DNA of 64,000 bases, from assembly GCA_933228895.1 (NCBI GenBank), contig OW121846.1, positions 43,418,107-43,482,106 on the forward strand. Direction: 5' to 3'. Under the pieces are notes generated by a model. That model was not told the DNA's origin and did not search any database. It saw nothing but the letters and a program-made list of their open reading frames with translations. This DNA is from Platycnemis pennipes (taxonomy: Eukaryota; Arthropoda; Insecta; Odonata; Platycnemididae). Of the stretch, positions 47,401 to 59,639 are shown piece after piece. The position numbers were made by a program, and so were the translations under genes. Position 1 is the stretch's first letter. Each line of letters starts with the position of its first letter.

Positions 47401-48149
47401 GAACTCAATTTCGAAGATTTGGGTCGTCACCCTCTCAAGAGCCGTCGCTCTCAAGGGTCGCAGAAACCTACGCGATGCATCTTCGAGGGAGTCACTCTGA
47501 GCAGTTATCCAAAAAAAGCCTTTTTTCGGGAGGCCGCACTCCTCGGAGCCGACTAATTGTCACAGGGCACCCTTCATTCCCCGCCCCCTCCAGCGCAAAA
47601 ATCCCTGTGCAGGTCATTGAGAAAGAGTCTCACCCCAAACCATGGCAAGAGACTCTCTTAAGAGGAGTCCCTAGTTGAAGGACCGTTCCACACTCTTGCG
47701 GGTCTTTCGTGGCCGGGGCATTTAAAGGGACAGAATTGCACTGTTGTCAAAAAATCCTTCAACTCGGAACTTAGAAAAATCGGCCTCCAAATTGGTAATA
47801 TTTTTTTGTTGACGAGTGTACTACTTGGAAGTGTTTTTAGAAAATATTTCCGAAAGCAAAAGTCCATATTATCTGTTAGTAATGTTTTAAATAAAAACCC
47901 TGAACCTAACTAATTTCACCCGATCAAATTCAGATCTTTTTAAATACCCCAGTTTCCACACCACCACTTTTCAAAACTCAATCCATATAGCTTCAATAAA
48001 ATTTCGAGCTCACTCACTATACCGTTGAAACAAAGCTCGTCAGCTGAATGGTCCCCAAAAAATTGTAAGAATATCTAACTGAACTACAGAGCAACTGAAG
48101 TTGGGTAATCTACATCCGTACTTGTAATCCCTACTTACAATTAGTGCTT
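44421..48149. other. No recognisable gene; small repeat similarities
   Basis: At about 44493-44530 'gtaccacccgaga' and 'cagattgc' resemble sequence just right of the internal inverted repeat in the piggyBac copies (16440-16490). At about 45735 the minus strand has CATCTGATGATGG without a matching GAAAC. The interval 47395-47690 is GC-rich, with an open frame 47394-47678 of no known family. Frames at 45922-46146 and 46359-46666 (minus) are unrecognised. Confidence 0.35.
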
Positions 48150-48320
48150 TGTGGAGAGCACTTCGAGTTCAGTACTCCGTCCGTCGAATGGGATGCTAAG
48201 GCGTAGACCACTCATCGATTTTCGTTAAGAGCAGTCTAATGCCTACGTAGGATATCTCCTTTATCTTCTTTTCATAACATCCGCCTGTCCCAAATGGCGC
48301 AAATGATCTCAGATAATCTC
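48150..48320 (+). repeat. SINE family B, 3' two-thirds
   Basis: GTGGAGAGCACTTCGAGTTC then AGTACTCCGTCCGTCG, 'tttcgttaagagcagtctaatgcc' and 'aaatggcgcaaatgatctcag' align with the minus-strand copy at 18105-18360 and with the tails at 17430 and 23250. The tRNA-like head is missing. Confidence 0.7.
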
Positions 48321-50074
48321 AGATCTCAGGTAATCTCCCCCGTACTGAAATCCAATAGTAGTAATATGCCCGAAATTTATCCCTATGGAGTCAGTAATCT
48401 TCTTTAGGGTATTTTGTGACAGTATAAATACATGTTATTCCGAAGGGAGTTAGTCTCATCCTAACGGTTGGTCCAAATTTAACCTAATTTGACTACAAAT
48501 TTGACGTCTAGTTACCCGATTGCGCACTTTTCCGCTTATATTTGTACAGTGATTTCCTATACTTATTATACTACTCTTAGCTCTACCGCGTGAATACTCC
48601 ATCCGTGAGCAGTAAGTCTGTATAACCGTGACAGTAAAAAAAAAGACACCCTTGCCTCAGGAATTAGCAGCTATGCTACCTCTAGTATCTACTAATCTCT
48701 TTGTATAGTACTAAAATTCCTATGTATTTCCAGTTCCTATGTATATCCTTAAACAAATTCCCTTGCTCTAGGTAAATATCTTGTGTTTGTACGATATTAA
48801 ATAATAATTTGAATATAAAAAAGAAAATAACGTTGCAAGCTGAAAAAGAATTGTTACCGTTTATTATTTTGGACAATAAAAAAGGTGCATAAAATTTGAC
48901 CTTGGATTATCAGGTGAAAAAATGTGACGTACCTTATTTGTATTCACAACGTTTGTTATTTAAAATGCTTCATATTCGTGCAACTTATGGTCTGTAAATC
49001 AATGAAGCGTTTCACTGTTGCTTGTTGGTTTTTGCCTTATCTTTTTATATTACAGAATAGATATGGAAACTTTTAAAAAGTGTTCAACATATTGCTGTGG
49101 ATATTATAACTAAATTGTTTATTCTAACACTTCTTATCACATCTTTAACGTCAAGTTTTTACGTGTTTATCTAAATATCATATTAATATGCTAGAAAACA
49201 TTTATCGAAGGTTTTCTAGAATACTTGGTCGTCAGGCGCTTCGAAGTTGTAGAATATTTGTCTATTTACAGACACGTTTAAAAAAACGTAAAAGTATGCG
49301 TATTTATCCACATCAATTTTTATTAAAGCTTAATATCCTGATAAGTTTCAAATTATAAAAAACTGGAAGCACTAAATTACTAAATAAATTAATTAAATAC
49401 GAATAAAAAGAATATAATTATATCTAGGTAATTTTCTCATGCTTTCTTGGCCTCATGCTGATCTTAGCTATGCAAATTGCATCCTATCATTCAAAGAGAA
49501 AATGGACTAACTTTTTTCATGAATAGATATTGAAGTTTGAAAAATAGTGCTCAAAGGAAATTGCTTACCAATAAACTCAGTTGACAAGAAGCTCTGCCTC
49601 AGTCGTCATAAGATTCGAATGCTGAGCTGGAAAGGAAATACCTGAAGCCTTAATAATGGGTGAGAGAAGACTTAGCAAGCAGAATGGGAGGTTTAAATTT
49701 CTGGATTGTTGAAAGTGAGCAATTTCGGTTTAGTGAATAAGCTCGCTTTAATAGCTTTTTTGAATCGATATTAATGTATATCAGACATCAAGCCTACACT
49801 AATTAGGAGTGTTATTAGCATTGCTGTGTATACACTAAACTAATACAAAATTTCAATCACAAATTTCAAATTTTCTACCCAGATGACTAGTTTAAATACA
49901 GTGCGTCACGTCAATGAATTGTCATGCAACATTTTACTGCTTTTAACATACGTGGAATCCATTCACTATCTTTTATTGAGACCGACAGATGATATTTCCT
50001 CGGGGAAAACACATTTGTGAAACCATTGGTTAAGGCAATCGTTGACTGGGATTTATTAAAAGAGTACGGGCAAA
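48321..50074. other. No recognisable gene
   Basis: Very AT-rich with stops in all frames. Nothing matches known families. Confidence 0.5.
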
Positions 50075-50084
50075 TCTAACGATT

Positions 50085-50700
50085 CCGCACGATAAATTAG
50101 CTAATTTTTCCTTGTTAGACCCCATTTTAATACGCTGTAAGTATATGAGATCCTTACGAAATCGGCTTAAATAACGAACCAGAGCGTGTGCAACAAAGAT
50201 CGACAAGAATTGTGAAGGGTTGGTATGATAATTGTAATAGTGTGACCAGTAAATTAGAAAAACTAAAACTGGAATCATTATCAGAGAGTAGCTTGATATA
50301 TGGAATTAATATCTAAAGAAATTTCCAAGACAATCTATTTGCTAATAATTTTAAAGTTAAATATTTTAGAAACTACAACCTACTACAGTAAACTGGAGCA
50401 CTATAGTAAACTGCTACTATAATACTATAGCTACTATAGTAAACTGTTTACAAGTGTATCGACGGATAGCATAGGTATGCGGACCTATGACATGCTGGTA
50501 TGCGGACTTTAAGCTAACCCAACTAACAACATCTTTGTGAATGCTTAGTTTTCTCTTTAAATCTTTTCTAATTTTAATGTTTAGCTACAATTTATCTCCT
50601 TAATCCTCTTTAAGCAAGATAGGTTAAGTATCTGTCCTCTGACCTCTGTCACACATATTTACCGGTGGCTTGCTGGGTATTTTTAAGATGTAGATTTACA
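50085..50700 (+). pseudogene. Jockey/CR1-like LINE C-terminus and 3' end, diverged
   Basis: EPERVQQRSTRIVKGWYDN, then KLEKLKLESLSESSL (about 50180-50295), parallels the C-terminal landmarks at 40711-41133. The 3' region holds 'gctggtatgcggactttaagctaaccc' (about 50490-50520, shared with the minus-strand copy near 62075) and ends with 'ggtggcttgctgggta' and 'agatgtagat' at about 50695. Decayed. Confidence 0.75.
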
Positions 50701-50833
50701 TTTTCAAATAAGTCAAATATCAAATAGTGATTCAGATAGAGATCAGCATTATTATTAGCGTGATTTACCACCAACGAAAGGGCACTTATTTACGTGGCCG
50801 GTTCAGTGGCGTTACCTTAAGAAAATGATGCAT

Positions 50834-50846
50834 ATACACGATTGCT
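50834..50846. repeat. Left target-site duplication of the RTE-like element
   Basis: ATACACGATTGCT occurs here and again at 54240-54252, exactly bracketing the retrotransposon. Confidence 0.85.
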
Positions 50847-51296
50847 CGCGGCTGACCTTAAAGACACCGAGTGCGTCCACCGGGTGGCGGACGGTGGGTC
50901 GACCTCTAGATATAGAGGTTAGCTGCGAGATAAGAGAGTTTACACGTCGAATAAGCAGTCGTGGACAAAAAGCGACGGCATTCCGAGGGGGTATTGGTCT
51001 ATCCCTGGGTAAGATAGGCCTCTAAATAATACAGAATCTATGAAGAAGCCGTGACTTGGCGACGGGAGGCCGCCAATAATTACGCTTCTCATCACCCGGG
51101 GAGAGGGCAGCAGCTCTTCTTCACATGAGTGAAGGTGGAGACCACAGTGGTCGGTAGAGTGACACTCATTTCAATACAGGCGTGGTACCACTTACTTTAA
51201 CGGCTGTAGTACTGCGATGTGGATGGCAATGGGAAACCACCACATTACTATCCCGAGGAGTCGTAGCTACTCCACTCTTTTCTTTCTTATCAAGAC

Positions 51297-52437
51297 GTGA
51301 TGGAACCCTCTAGAGTAAAATATTTAGGAGGTAAAATAGTCTCCCATTCGGATCTGAGGGGGGGGGCTACCCGAGAGAGTACATCAGTCAAATGTGATAA
51401 ACATTTTAGGGTAGGAATATGGAACGTGAGATCGCTGTGGAAGACTGGAGAACCTGATGGTGGATATGCGGAGAATGAACCTCGATGTATTACGAATCAG
51501 TGAAATGAGATGGCCCGAAGAAGGAGATTTTTGGAGTGGAAAATATAGAATTATTCACACCGGATCACTGAATGGTAACGCTGGAGTAGGCATAATGTTC
51601 AGAAAGAGTGCCGGATTGCGTGTAAAGGGCTTCCTGCAGTACATTGAGAGGATTATAATGGTTAAAATTGAAACTAGGCCTACAGATACCATTGTTGAGC
51701 GAGTTTACATACCTTCGTCGGTCTACGAAGATGAAGAAGTGGAAGACGTCTACGAAGATATCACGGAAGTTATAAAACAGGTAAGAGGAGAAGAGAACCT
51801 AATTATTTTAGGAAACTGGAACGCTATCGTCGGCGAAGGTCAAGATGGAAGAATAAATGGAAAATACGTTTTGGGAAACCGAAACGAAAGAGGAGAAAGG
51901 CTACTGGAGTTATGCACTCAACATAAGTTAGTAGTTGCCAACATATTGTTTAAAAATCACAACCGAAGATGATACACATGGAAAATGCCAGGAGACAGAA
52001 GAAGATGCCAAAAAGACTACATTTTAGTGAAGCAGAGATTTAGAAACCAAGTGAAGGACTGCAAAAGCTACCCTGAGGCAAACATCGACAGTGACCATAA
52101 TTTAGTGATGATGAAATACCATCTAAAATTAAAGAAATTGAAAAAAACAAAGAAGAATATGTGGCAAGTAGATAAACTAAAGTATGCTCAACATCAGCTG
52201 GCATTTCAAAAAGCAGTGGGAAATAACATAGGAGAGAACCTGAATGAGAAATCAGTGGAAGAGCGTTGGGAAAACATTATATGTGAACTACAGGAAACCG
52301 CGAAAGAAGTTCCTGGAAGAAGAAAAGTTGCCAAGAAGAAGCCATGGATCACGGAGGAAGTCTTAGAATTGATTGAAGAAAAAAAAAGTACAAGAATGCA
52401 AAAACTGAAGAAGGGTAGCTTTGCTACAAAAGAATAA
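51297..52437 (+). pseudogene. AP-type endonuclease region of the RTE-like element
   Basis: This domain nicks target DNA to prime reverse transcription. The first frame (51297-51503) ends the leader and gives FRVGIWNVRSLWKTGEP, with the conserved Asn. A frameshift at about 51440-51460 leads into the frame starting at 51457 (MRRMNLDVLRISEMRW, with the catalytic Glu, then IIHTG, VGIMF, VYIPSSVYEDEE, IILGNWNAIVGEGQDG where GDWN/GDFN is usual). A TGA at 51970-51972 is the only stop before the same frame continues with YTWKMPGDRRRCQKDYILV and IDSDHNLVMM, the SDH motif. The linker runs to 52437. One frameshift and one stop mean recent loss of function. Confidence 0.87.
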
Positions 52438-54221
52438 GGAACGAAGTAAGTCGCAAAGCCAGGAAAGCTAGAGAAATGTGGATGAACAATCTGTGCAAAG
52501 ATGTACAAAACAACCTTGCCCTTGGAAAGGTGGAAGCTGCCTAAGGCATATTGAGGAACCACTTCAAGGTGGATGGATGCAATGCTATAAGAGACAAGAA
52601 TGGAGAACTTTTTATTGAAAATGAAGACCAAGAGAGGAGATGGAAATAATATCTGGAAGAGTTATACAACGGGAACAATCTCAGCACGAAAGTTGTTGAA
52701 GAAGAAAGCGAAGTCGATAAGGATGATATGGGGGCATCAATATTAAGATCGGAATTCAACGCTGCATTGAGGGACCTTCGCATGAATAAGGCTTCGGGTA
52801 TTGATGATGTTCCTGCAGAAATAATTAAAAATGCAGGAGAGAAGAGATTAATTAATCTCTACAAAGCCATCTGCGACATGTATTCAACAGGAGAAATTCC
52901 AAGGGACTTCGAGAAAAACATCATCATTCCTATTTCCAAGAAGAAGAGAGCGGAGAAATGCAAAAATTTTAGGACTATAAGCCTGACGACAATTGCATCG
53001 AAGATACTGACCAGGATCATCTACAGAAGAATAGAACGAAAAGCAGAGGAGTTCCTGGATGAAGATCAATTCGGATTCAGGAAAAGTAAGGGTACAAGGG
53101 AAGCAATATTGGCCCTTAGGCTACTCATAGAGAAGAGAATGGAGAAGCACAAACCGACGTTCATTGCATTTGTGGATTTAGAGAAGGCCTTTGACAACGT
53201 TGATTGGGATTCAATGCTTGGAATTCTGAAAGAAATTGGAGCGTCCTACAAGGACCGAAGAATTATGCACAGTCTGTACAAAAACCAAGTTGCTGTGATT
53301 AAATCTGGACCCAGCTGTGAAGAGGCAAGAATAAGGAAAGGAGTGAGACAAGGCTGCGCAATGTCTCCCGTAATTTTTAAGTTTTACATCGAGAGAGCCA
53401 TAAATGAAGTCAAGGAGAAGTGTTCTGGAGTGAACATCCACGGAGAAACAATCAGTATGCTACGATTCGCTGATGACGTAGCTCTCATAGCAGAGACAGA
53501 GAAGGAGCCGAATAAGATGCTAACAACCATGGAAAGGACTATGGCCAGATATCAGCTGAAGATAAATAAGAAGAAGACTAAGATATTGGTGTGCAGCAAG
53601 AAAGAAGAGGCCAAAACCAATGTCAAACTAGGAAAACAAAAACTTGAAGAGGTTAAAGAGTTCTGCTATCTAGGAAGCCGAGTAACCAACGACGGACGAA
53701 GCAAGAAAGAAATAGTCTCTACAATAGCCCAGGCAAAGAGGGCATTCTTTCTAAAGATGAATCTACTTACAGCTGGAAATACAAGCATAGAAGTAAGGAA
53801 ACAGTTCATCAGAACATCAATCTGGAGCATGTTTCTTTACGGTAGTGAATCATGGACGATGACAGCAGCGGAGAAGAAAAGGGTAGAAGCATTTGAAATG
53901 TGGTGCTACAGAAGAATGCTGAAGATTAAATGGATCGACCGAGTATGTAACGAGAAAGTGCTAAGAAGAGTAGGAGAAAAGAGAAATATGCTGACAACTC
54001 TAAAAAGAAGAAGGGAAAACTTAATCGGCCATATCTTGAGACACGATGACCTGATGAAGAATATCGTCGTGGGAATAGTGAACGGGAAGATTGGAAAAAG
54101 CAGGCCTCGTATGAGATACATATAACAGGTTGTGAAGGATGTAAAAGAAAAGAGTTACGTCACAATTAAACGGTTGGCTGATAGAAGAATGGAGTGGAAA
54201 GCTGCGTCAAACCAATCCTAG
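52438..54221 (+). pseudogene. Reverse transcriptase of the RTE-like element, domain intact
   Basis: The uninterrupted frame 52728-54125 (465 aa) covers the RT. Residue 150 is the first catalytic Asp (FVDLEKAFD), then KGVRQGCAMSPVIF, and FADD at residues 247-250 supplies the other two. KINKKKTKILVCSKK, the thumb, FLYGSESWTM and the family-typical FEMWCYRRMLKIKWIDRV with LIGHILRHDDL follow. A TAA at 54123-54125 is premature: the same frame continues QVVKDVKEKSYVTIKRLADR to a TAG at 54219-54221. Upstream, 52438-52727 holds the linker (KARKAREMWMNNLCKDVQNN) with a frameshift and two stops. The methionine at 52728 is therefore not a true start. Confidence 0.9.
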
Positions 54222-54252
54222 AATTGTTGACCAATGATGATACACGATTGCT

Positions 54253-54745
54253 AGACTAACAGTCGTTGGAATTGTCAACCTAAAATCAAATTAATACTAT
54301 ATACCTTGCAGGAAAGTGCCAGTCAACTTGCAAATGGTGAGTGTTAAAGGGGTGAATATCAGATAAACAATGTAGATCCTAATACAAAATGCTCACAGTA
54401 GAATAAATGTCAGCGTGTTCACTGTCAAGCAATGGCTACTGGGGAAAGGACTTCGTTTTACAAAGGTAAAGAAGGTAATAGGGCTTAAGTACGTGAAATG
54501 GTATAATTTTAAGAGTGAAATGGCTGAATATGAAAAATTGTATTCTCCAGATGAATCAGACCGGGAAGAAGGAAAATTCATTTCCGGTAAGTTCTCCAAC
54601 GTTTCGCTGCCGAACAGTGATTAAATGGTATTTTTTTAGTCTGGCCCACCACCTCCTCTTTCTCATCATCAATGGCAATGATTATAAGGTAAGCAATTAC
54701 CATTAGACTCATAGAACAGGTTTTCCGCGTCATTTGCCTTTCATC
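54253..54745. other. No recognisable gene
   Basis: Flank of the RTE-like insertion. The frames 54415-54624 and 54515-54706 have no recognised domain. Confidence 0.45.
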
Positions 54746-54800
54746 TACATAAAACCCTGCAAGCCACCATAAAGGTGTGTGGCAGGGAGCTTTTACATAA
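54746..54800 (-). repeat. Jockey/CR1-like LINE 3' end
   Basis: The minus strand reads CCCTGCCACACACCTTTATG then GTGGCTTGCAGGGTT and 'tgtagatg'. No coding part was recognised beyond it. Confidence 0.75.
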
Positions 54801-55179
54801 CGTGGAATGGCTGATTAGCGAGATTCGTCGTAACAATTCACCAGGTGTTCTGTGAGCACATAAATTACAGATCAGACAGTCTGAAATTTGTACGAGGCCT
54901 GGACAGCCTCTTCAGAGATCGTCCGAGGACTTCCGTCCCAGTATATCGGCCACACAGATCAGAGATTTTTCCTCAAATATTGATCTACTCTTTGCCCTCT
55001 GAGTGAGCGGAGCCCAACCTAACAGGTGATAGCTTTCCACTGGTTATGAATACTTCTTCCATGTGAAACTACTTTATTCATCAAAGTTTAAAAAATTTAT
55101 TTATTATGGTCTTTTAATGTAGCATTAGAACCTGTATTGTAGGTAGTAATTAAAATAAGTTTTTAATACTAGACATTAA

Positions 55180-55247
55180 AACATACCTGTAAAAGGTCCA
55201 CCTCCTGCCACACTTCCTTGTGGTGGATAGGAAGGTATTGTGCATGT
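55180..55247 (+). repeat. Jockey/CR1-like LINE 3' end, diverged
   Basis: 'cacctcctgccacacttcct' and 'gtggtggataggaaggtattgtgcatgta' correspond to the family's terminal stem-loop. Confidence 0.6.
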
Positions 55248-55580
55248 AATTTTGATGAGTTGTAATGCTTGAAAAATTTACCCCCTCTACCAATGAAATG
55301 CACTGTTTTTTTATGCGTTAATGGGAGCAGAGCTTATTCTTAACCTTACACATTCTTAAGGGAATACAGAATCAGCAACATTAAAGAATGATGTTAGAAA
55401 GAGAGCTTACCAAGTCGGATCGCTGGCTTCGATTGTTTGAGGATGCCGCGAAAGTTAGCTCAACATAATAATAAAAATAAAGATTCTAGGCAGGAGAAAG
55501 GTGTCGACATATAATTTAAATAACAAGACATCACCCTTAAGATTCCTGTATTCTCTTAAAGTTGAATAAAATTTCTACTG

Positions 55581-55680
55581 ATCTACATCTACACGATACC
55601 CTGCAAGCCACCACGAGGGTGTGTGGCAGGGGGTGAAGATCACCAAGCATGCACTTAACAAGCAAACAAGCAACTAATGA
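55581..55680 (-). repeat. Jockey/CR1-like LINE 3' end, well preserved
   Basis: Reverse complement of 'gatctacatctacacgatac', 'cctgcaagccaccacgagggtgtgtggcaggg' and 'ggtgaagatcaccaagcatgc'. It is nearly identical to the end at 41160-41240. The two nearby ends (55180-55247 and this one) point towards each other. Confidence 0.82.
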
Positions 55681-58600
55681 TGTAATACTCTTTGCACGTT
55701 GTGTGATATATATTCAATGGAGGTGTTCACGGTGGCACGGGTAGCACAATAGAAATCCAGGTTTATTTATATGGTTTCGACCATGCAAACTAGCTTTGTC
55801 AATTACTCCCCAATTACCCTTACACCTTGGAGTAAGTGTGCCAGCCATTTGCTTTAGTGTTTGTTCATTAAATATTTTGAAGGTAATATAAAAGCCAGCA
55901 TCGTGTTATCCCGCATGAAATCTAAGAAATATGAATTCAAGGCCCTCCAAAAGCTAAGTTACCTCCAACGTCCTGATTCTCGAATTTGATTTTAGTTGAA
56001 TAGATTACGCCAAAATTATGAACTCTTTCCGTCAGCTTTACACTTCTAAGAGCCGATTTTCATTCTTAATGATCAATTTGTATTGATTCGCCATAATTTT
56101 CTTGCTGTTGGATATGAGACAATCCTGGGTCTTTTCATGTACACACAAATACCTATATGAAGCATTTGGGATTTGTGTCATTTTGTTATCCAGTATTCAA
56201 AATAGTGCATAAGTTCTAGATATTAGGCATCTCGCCTGAATGTCCTTACTGCATTTGACTCTACTGCGAAAGAAAATTCATTACTACCGAAAACTTGAGT
56301 TGAACGCTTTTCTCCCCAGCCTACCATACTCGCTGCGTTGCAATATTTACAACGACCCGAATGCTCCGAAAATAAACTGTACACGTCATGTGGCCCCATA
56401 GAACGCAGAATGGAAACTACTATTGCACTATTAGCGTCCAAAGCATAATCAAAAATTGACCACAAATTCAACAATGCAATTCAACAATTCACGAACTGGT
56501 GCAAAAACGACCTCTATGTTGACGCACACTAGCCAGATTGTACCTCTAAGATTTATAATATGATGGATGATGATTAAGATAAGTTCGATGCCAGAGGGAC
56601 GCTCACAAGTTTAACTTTCCTCAATACACTTAGAACTAATTGGTCGACGTTACGAATTCGGAGCCGATAATTTTTCTACCAAACGTTTTTATCATATATT
56701 TTTTCATTTATTTTCAGCTCCCATTCACATTGCTCCAATAAATTACAAGACGTTCCAAAAAGCTCTTTTGGAAACCTTTTTCGTAAGCAGTGACATTGTC
56801 AAAAAATAAACTAAAGTTCAAAGTTAGTATGAAATTGATTTCACGTCGGTCAAAGAAGTGAGGCCCCGTGAAGTGCCAACCTGGCAAATCATTTGTTTCG
56901 TAATAACGGACATCGATTGTTTACACGTCGTACGATTAACTTTCTTATAACGTTAGGTTAGAGGGTACGATATAACCTTAGGCAGTTGGAATGCCTTCAA
57001 ACCCATTGTTACATTCCTATTCATTTCGTTGTATAGGATATAATGGCATAGCCGATAACACTTCTCTCAGGGACATGAAAATTCACTTTCGCCATTTAGA
57101 CCTGAAGATAAAGCTGCGGTTGGATGAATCTAATTCACCTAATGAGTTGAAGCATCTTAAACCATACTTAATGTCATGATTAGCGAAGGTGAATGATAAT
57201 TTCCGAGGATAGTTCAAGTCGGTGACCAATGGAAAACTCAAGCCATGAACGCGAATGCAAACCAGGGTCATCGACTCAGGTCGACCGTGGTCTGAAGCCG
57301 GCCTTAAACAGTTGAACCTTGTTTCCCGCTCCATTTCCTCCTCAAGGGGACCAGTGGCATGAGGTATTCGGACGCTAACAAAGCTCCGATCAATCAGCTG
57401 CCGTTGAAACCACAAATCCGTCCGCGCCAGCAGACGTTTCACGCAGCCTCGTCGAACAGTTTTCGAGCGGCGGCGGAACAACACCACAGTGACGCGGCAT
57501 TCGCACAACGAAGGACGACAACACGGAGTCCACGAAGAGCGGGATTAATTTCTGCGAAAACTGAGGTGGGAGGAAGGAGTCAGTGTGAGAGGCTCGCTAA
57601 TGAGTTCGGAGGACAGAGGTGCCGATTCGAGGAAACAGAGGGGAAGCCTTTTGGAGCCCTGGAGTTTACCCTTGAGCGAGACACAAAACCGAAAGTACGA
57701 TAACGAGCTTCTGAATAAGCGTCTATTTCACTTTCACCCTATACCCTTTTTTATGGGATTTGCAAAATTGAAGAAAAAAACACCTTTCGCGCGTGAGGAA
57801 GCCTATGAAAGTTTGTTTTGCCACTGTTAATTGGATACGCACGCAAATACGAAAATGTCTTTTGCACGGTGAAGAAATCGGAATCTTTCATTTATAGCTT
57901 CTAAACTCAGTGTCGCAACGCTAGGTTTAACGCTGAAATTCCACAATGGAAATCATTTATTATTTTTATCAAAAAAGAAGCCCGATAAATTTTATTTTTA
58001 TCTCGATTAATAATTTCAGTAGCACTGAGCATTGAACGAGCAAATTAATATGACATAAATTTCACCATTTTGTATCATGATTAGCTTCGGTGAGACCTAA
58101 ATACCACACCGCTTCGTCAGCACGCAGTTCTTAATAAATACTGCAGGCACAAAATTGAAACATGTTGATAAGTGCAAGATTCTTATCGTTACAATAATTA
58201 ATATTCATAGATTTTCATTTTTGCTTGATTAAATTATTAAGGGTGTCGTCAAGTAACAATTTGAAAAAAAGTACTATTAGGAGGGCTATGACGGAAACCC
58301 AGGATTAACGTAGCCTTTATTTAGCCACAAACCACCAAAAACAAAATCCTTGCACGGTAACTGTTGCCCAACAAACATCTGTGTTGTTTTATTTGTTTCA
58401 GATAAGTTAAAGTCACCTATAAGACTTTAAAGGGGAGATGCGATATTGGGAATTAAAATGAGTCATATTTCCTCTAACTCATTGGTAGAGATTGCTCCAC
58501 TATATACAGAAGAAAAAATGATAAAAAAATAAAATATTCATGTAATAGCCGGCAAAAATAGTCAACCTGTATTTCGTTTCGTAACTGGTGTATTTTATGA

Positions 58601-59475
58601 AAAAATTAAACAAACATGCTTGGATTCCCCATAGTCATCATTTTTGACCAACTCTTTCCCAAATATTCCGCCTCACAAGGATTGGGAAAAAATCGAAGAA
58701 GAAAATCAAGCAATCTTCTTAATTCCTAATATCGATTGAGAAGGTGGTGGAAAGGTGACAGTGATATAGAATGTTCTCATAGAATCCAGGCACAGTTTCG
58801 GCTTTGAGTCTTTTTATCCGAGTATACCCTCCCACTCTTCACTGTCCCCACAAATATGACCACGTAATGATTTTCCCCCGGTAACGTGTAGGCCTGTAAA
58901 GTAAAACGTCGTGGGTTGGAATCCCTCCTCAGGAATGGATCTCTTATTTTAATCTTAAACCTCTCAGTAAGAGGTTTAAGATTAAGTTAGTGGAATATAA
59001 CCCAAGCAGATAGGAATCTAAAATATATGCTTTACTACGTTAATCCTCTCCATTGAAATTCCGATCAGTAGATGAGCAAATTGTGCGGTCCAATATTCGC
59101 TGACGCCTTTATTTTGAAAGACAAATACCTTTATCTTTTGGGGAATGCTGGTGAACTCATGTTACTAGGTGGGTAGGGGGAAGAACGGTAGGCGAGGGTG
59201 AGGAGCAGAGGATATTGGAGACGGTGGAAAAATAAGAGGCCCCGAACATTCGCAGCCTCCAGCGAAGGAGGAGAAGCACCTCCCCCAACAGATTTCCCAA
59301 TAAGCCCCCCCCAGACACGTCCCTAACGACAGTCAATACTTGCCCATGCAGTCCGAATCCTCCGCTAATCCATCGGCTCCCTCGTGACGAGGGGTAACCT
59401 AAGTATTTCACTTTCCAAAAAGGAGTGTTCCACGCGTTAAGGTAGATATGTAAGAACATAGAACATTTTTGAATT
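55681..59475. other. No recognisable gene; CpG-rich patch and a hairpin
   Basis: The interval 57280-57700 is GC- and CpG-rich with open frames on both strands (57083-57508 minus, 141 aa; 57359-57703 plus, 114 aa) that match no family and may be compositional; a host first exon cannot be excluded. A B-box-like GGGTTGGAATCCC lies at about 58914. The interval 59157-59459 (minus) is another unrecognised open frame. Confidence 0.35.
58949..58985. repeat. Perfect hairpin: 16-bp stem, 5-nt loop
   Basis: TTAATCTTAAACCTCT (58949-58964) is exactly inverted at 58970-58985 with loop CAGTA. It follows a tRNA B-box-like string by about 20 bp. Confidence 0.85.
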
Positions 59476-59476
59476 T

Positions 59477-59545
59477 ACATCTACCTATATGTAATACCCT
59501 GTGAGCCACCAATAGGCTGTGTGGTAGGAGGTGAAATATAAAACC
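59477..59545 (-). repeat. Jockey/CR1-like LINE 3' end
   Basis: The minus strand reads CTACCACACAGCCTATTGGT then GGCTCACAGGGTATTACATA and 'aggtagatgta'. Confidence 0.7.
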
Positions 59546-59639
59546 TACATACCTGCTTCTAGTAGGTGCAATACCTTGTAGAAAGATGTTAGTTATTCCC
59601 TGACGAGACTAAAGATTTCTAAACTGGTCATATTTTTCA

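Larger units (their letters stand above)
50847..54239 (+). mobile_element. Full-length RTE-like non-LTR retrotransposon, 3393 bp
   Basis: It is bounded by a perfect 13-bp duplication (50834-50846, 54240-54252). A GC-richer 5' leader of about 0.45 kb includes 'ggcaatgggaaaccaccac' (about 51225), a string found in leaders of such elements. An AP-type endonuclease and RT follow in what was one long ORF. The 3' UTR is almost absent: the reading frame ends at 54221, 18 bp before the end, and the tail is a short 'aatgatg' run. A single EN-RT ORF, short 3' UTR and simple-repeat tail fit the RTE clade. Related 3' ends lie at 20190-21614 and 23150-23205. Confidence 0.88.

Noticed and set aside
57083..57508. 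141-aa minus-strand open frame as a host gene
   Set aside because: Its length is explained by local GC richness, a plus-strand frame of similar length overlaps, and the translation shows no domain or splice-site support that I can see.
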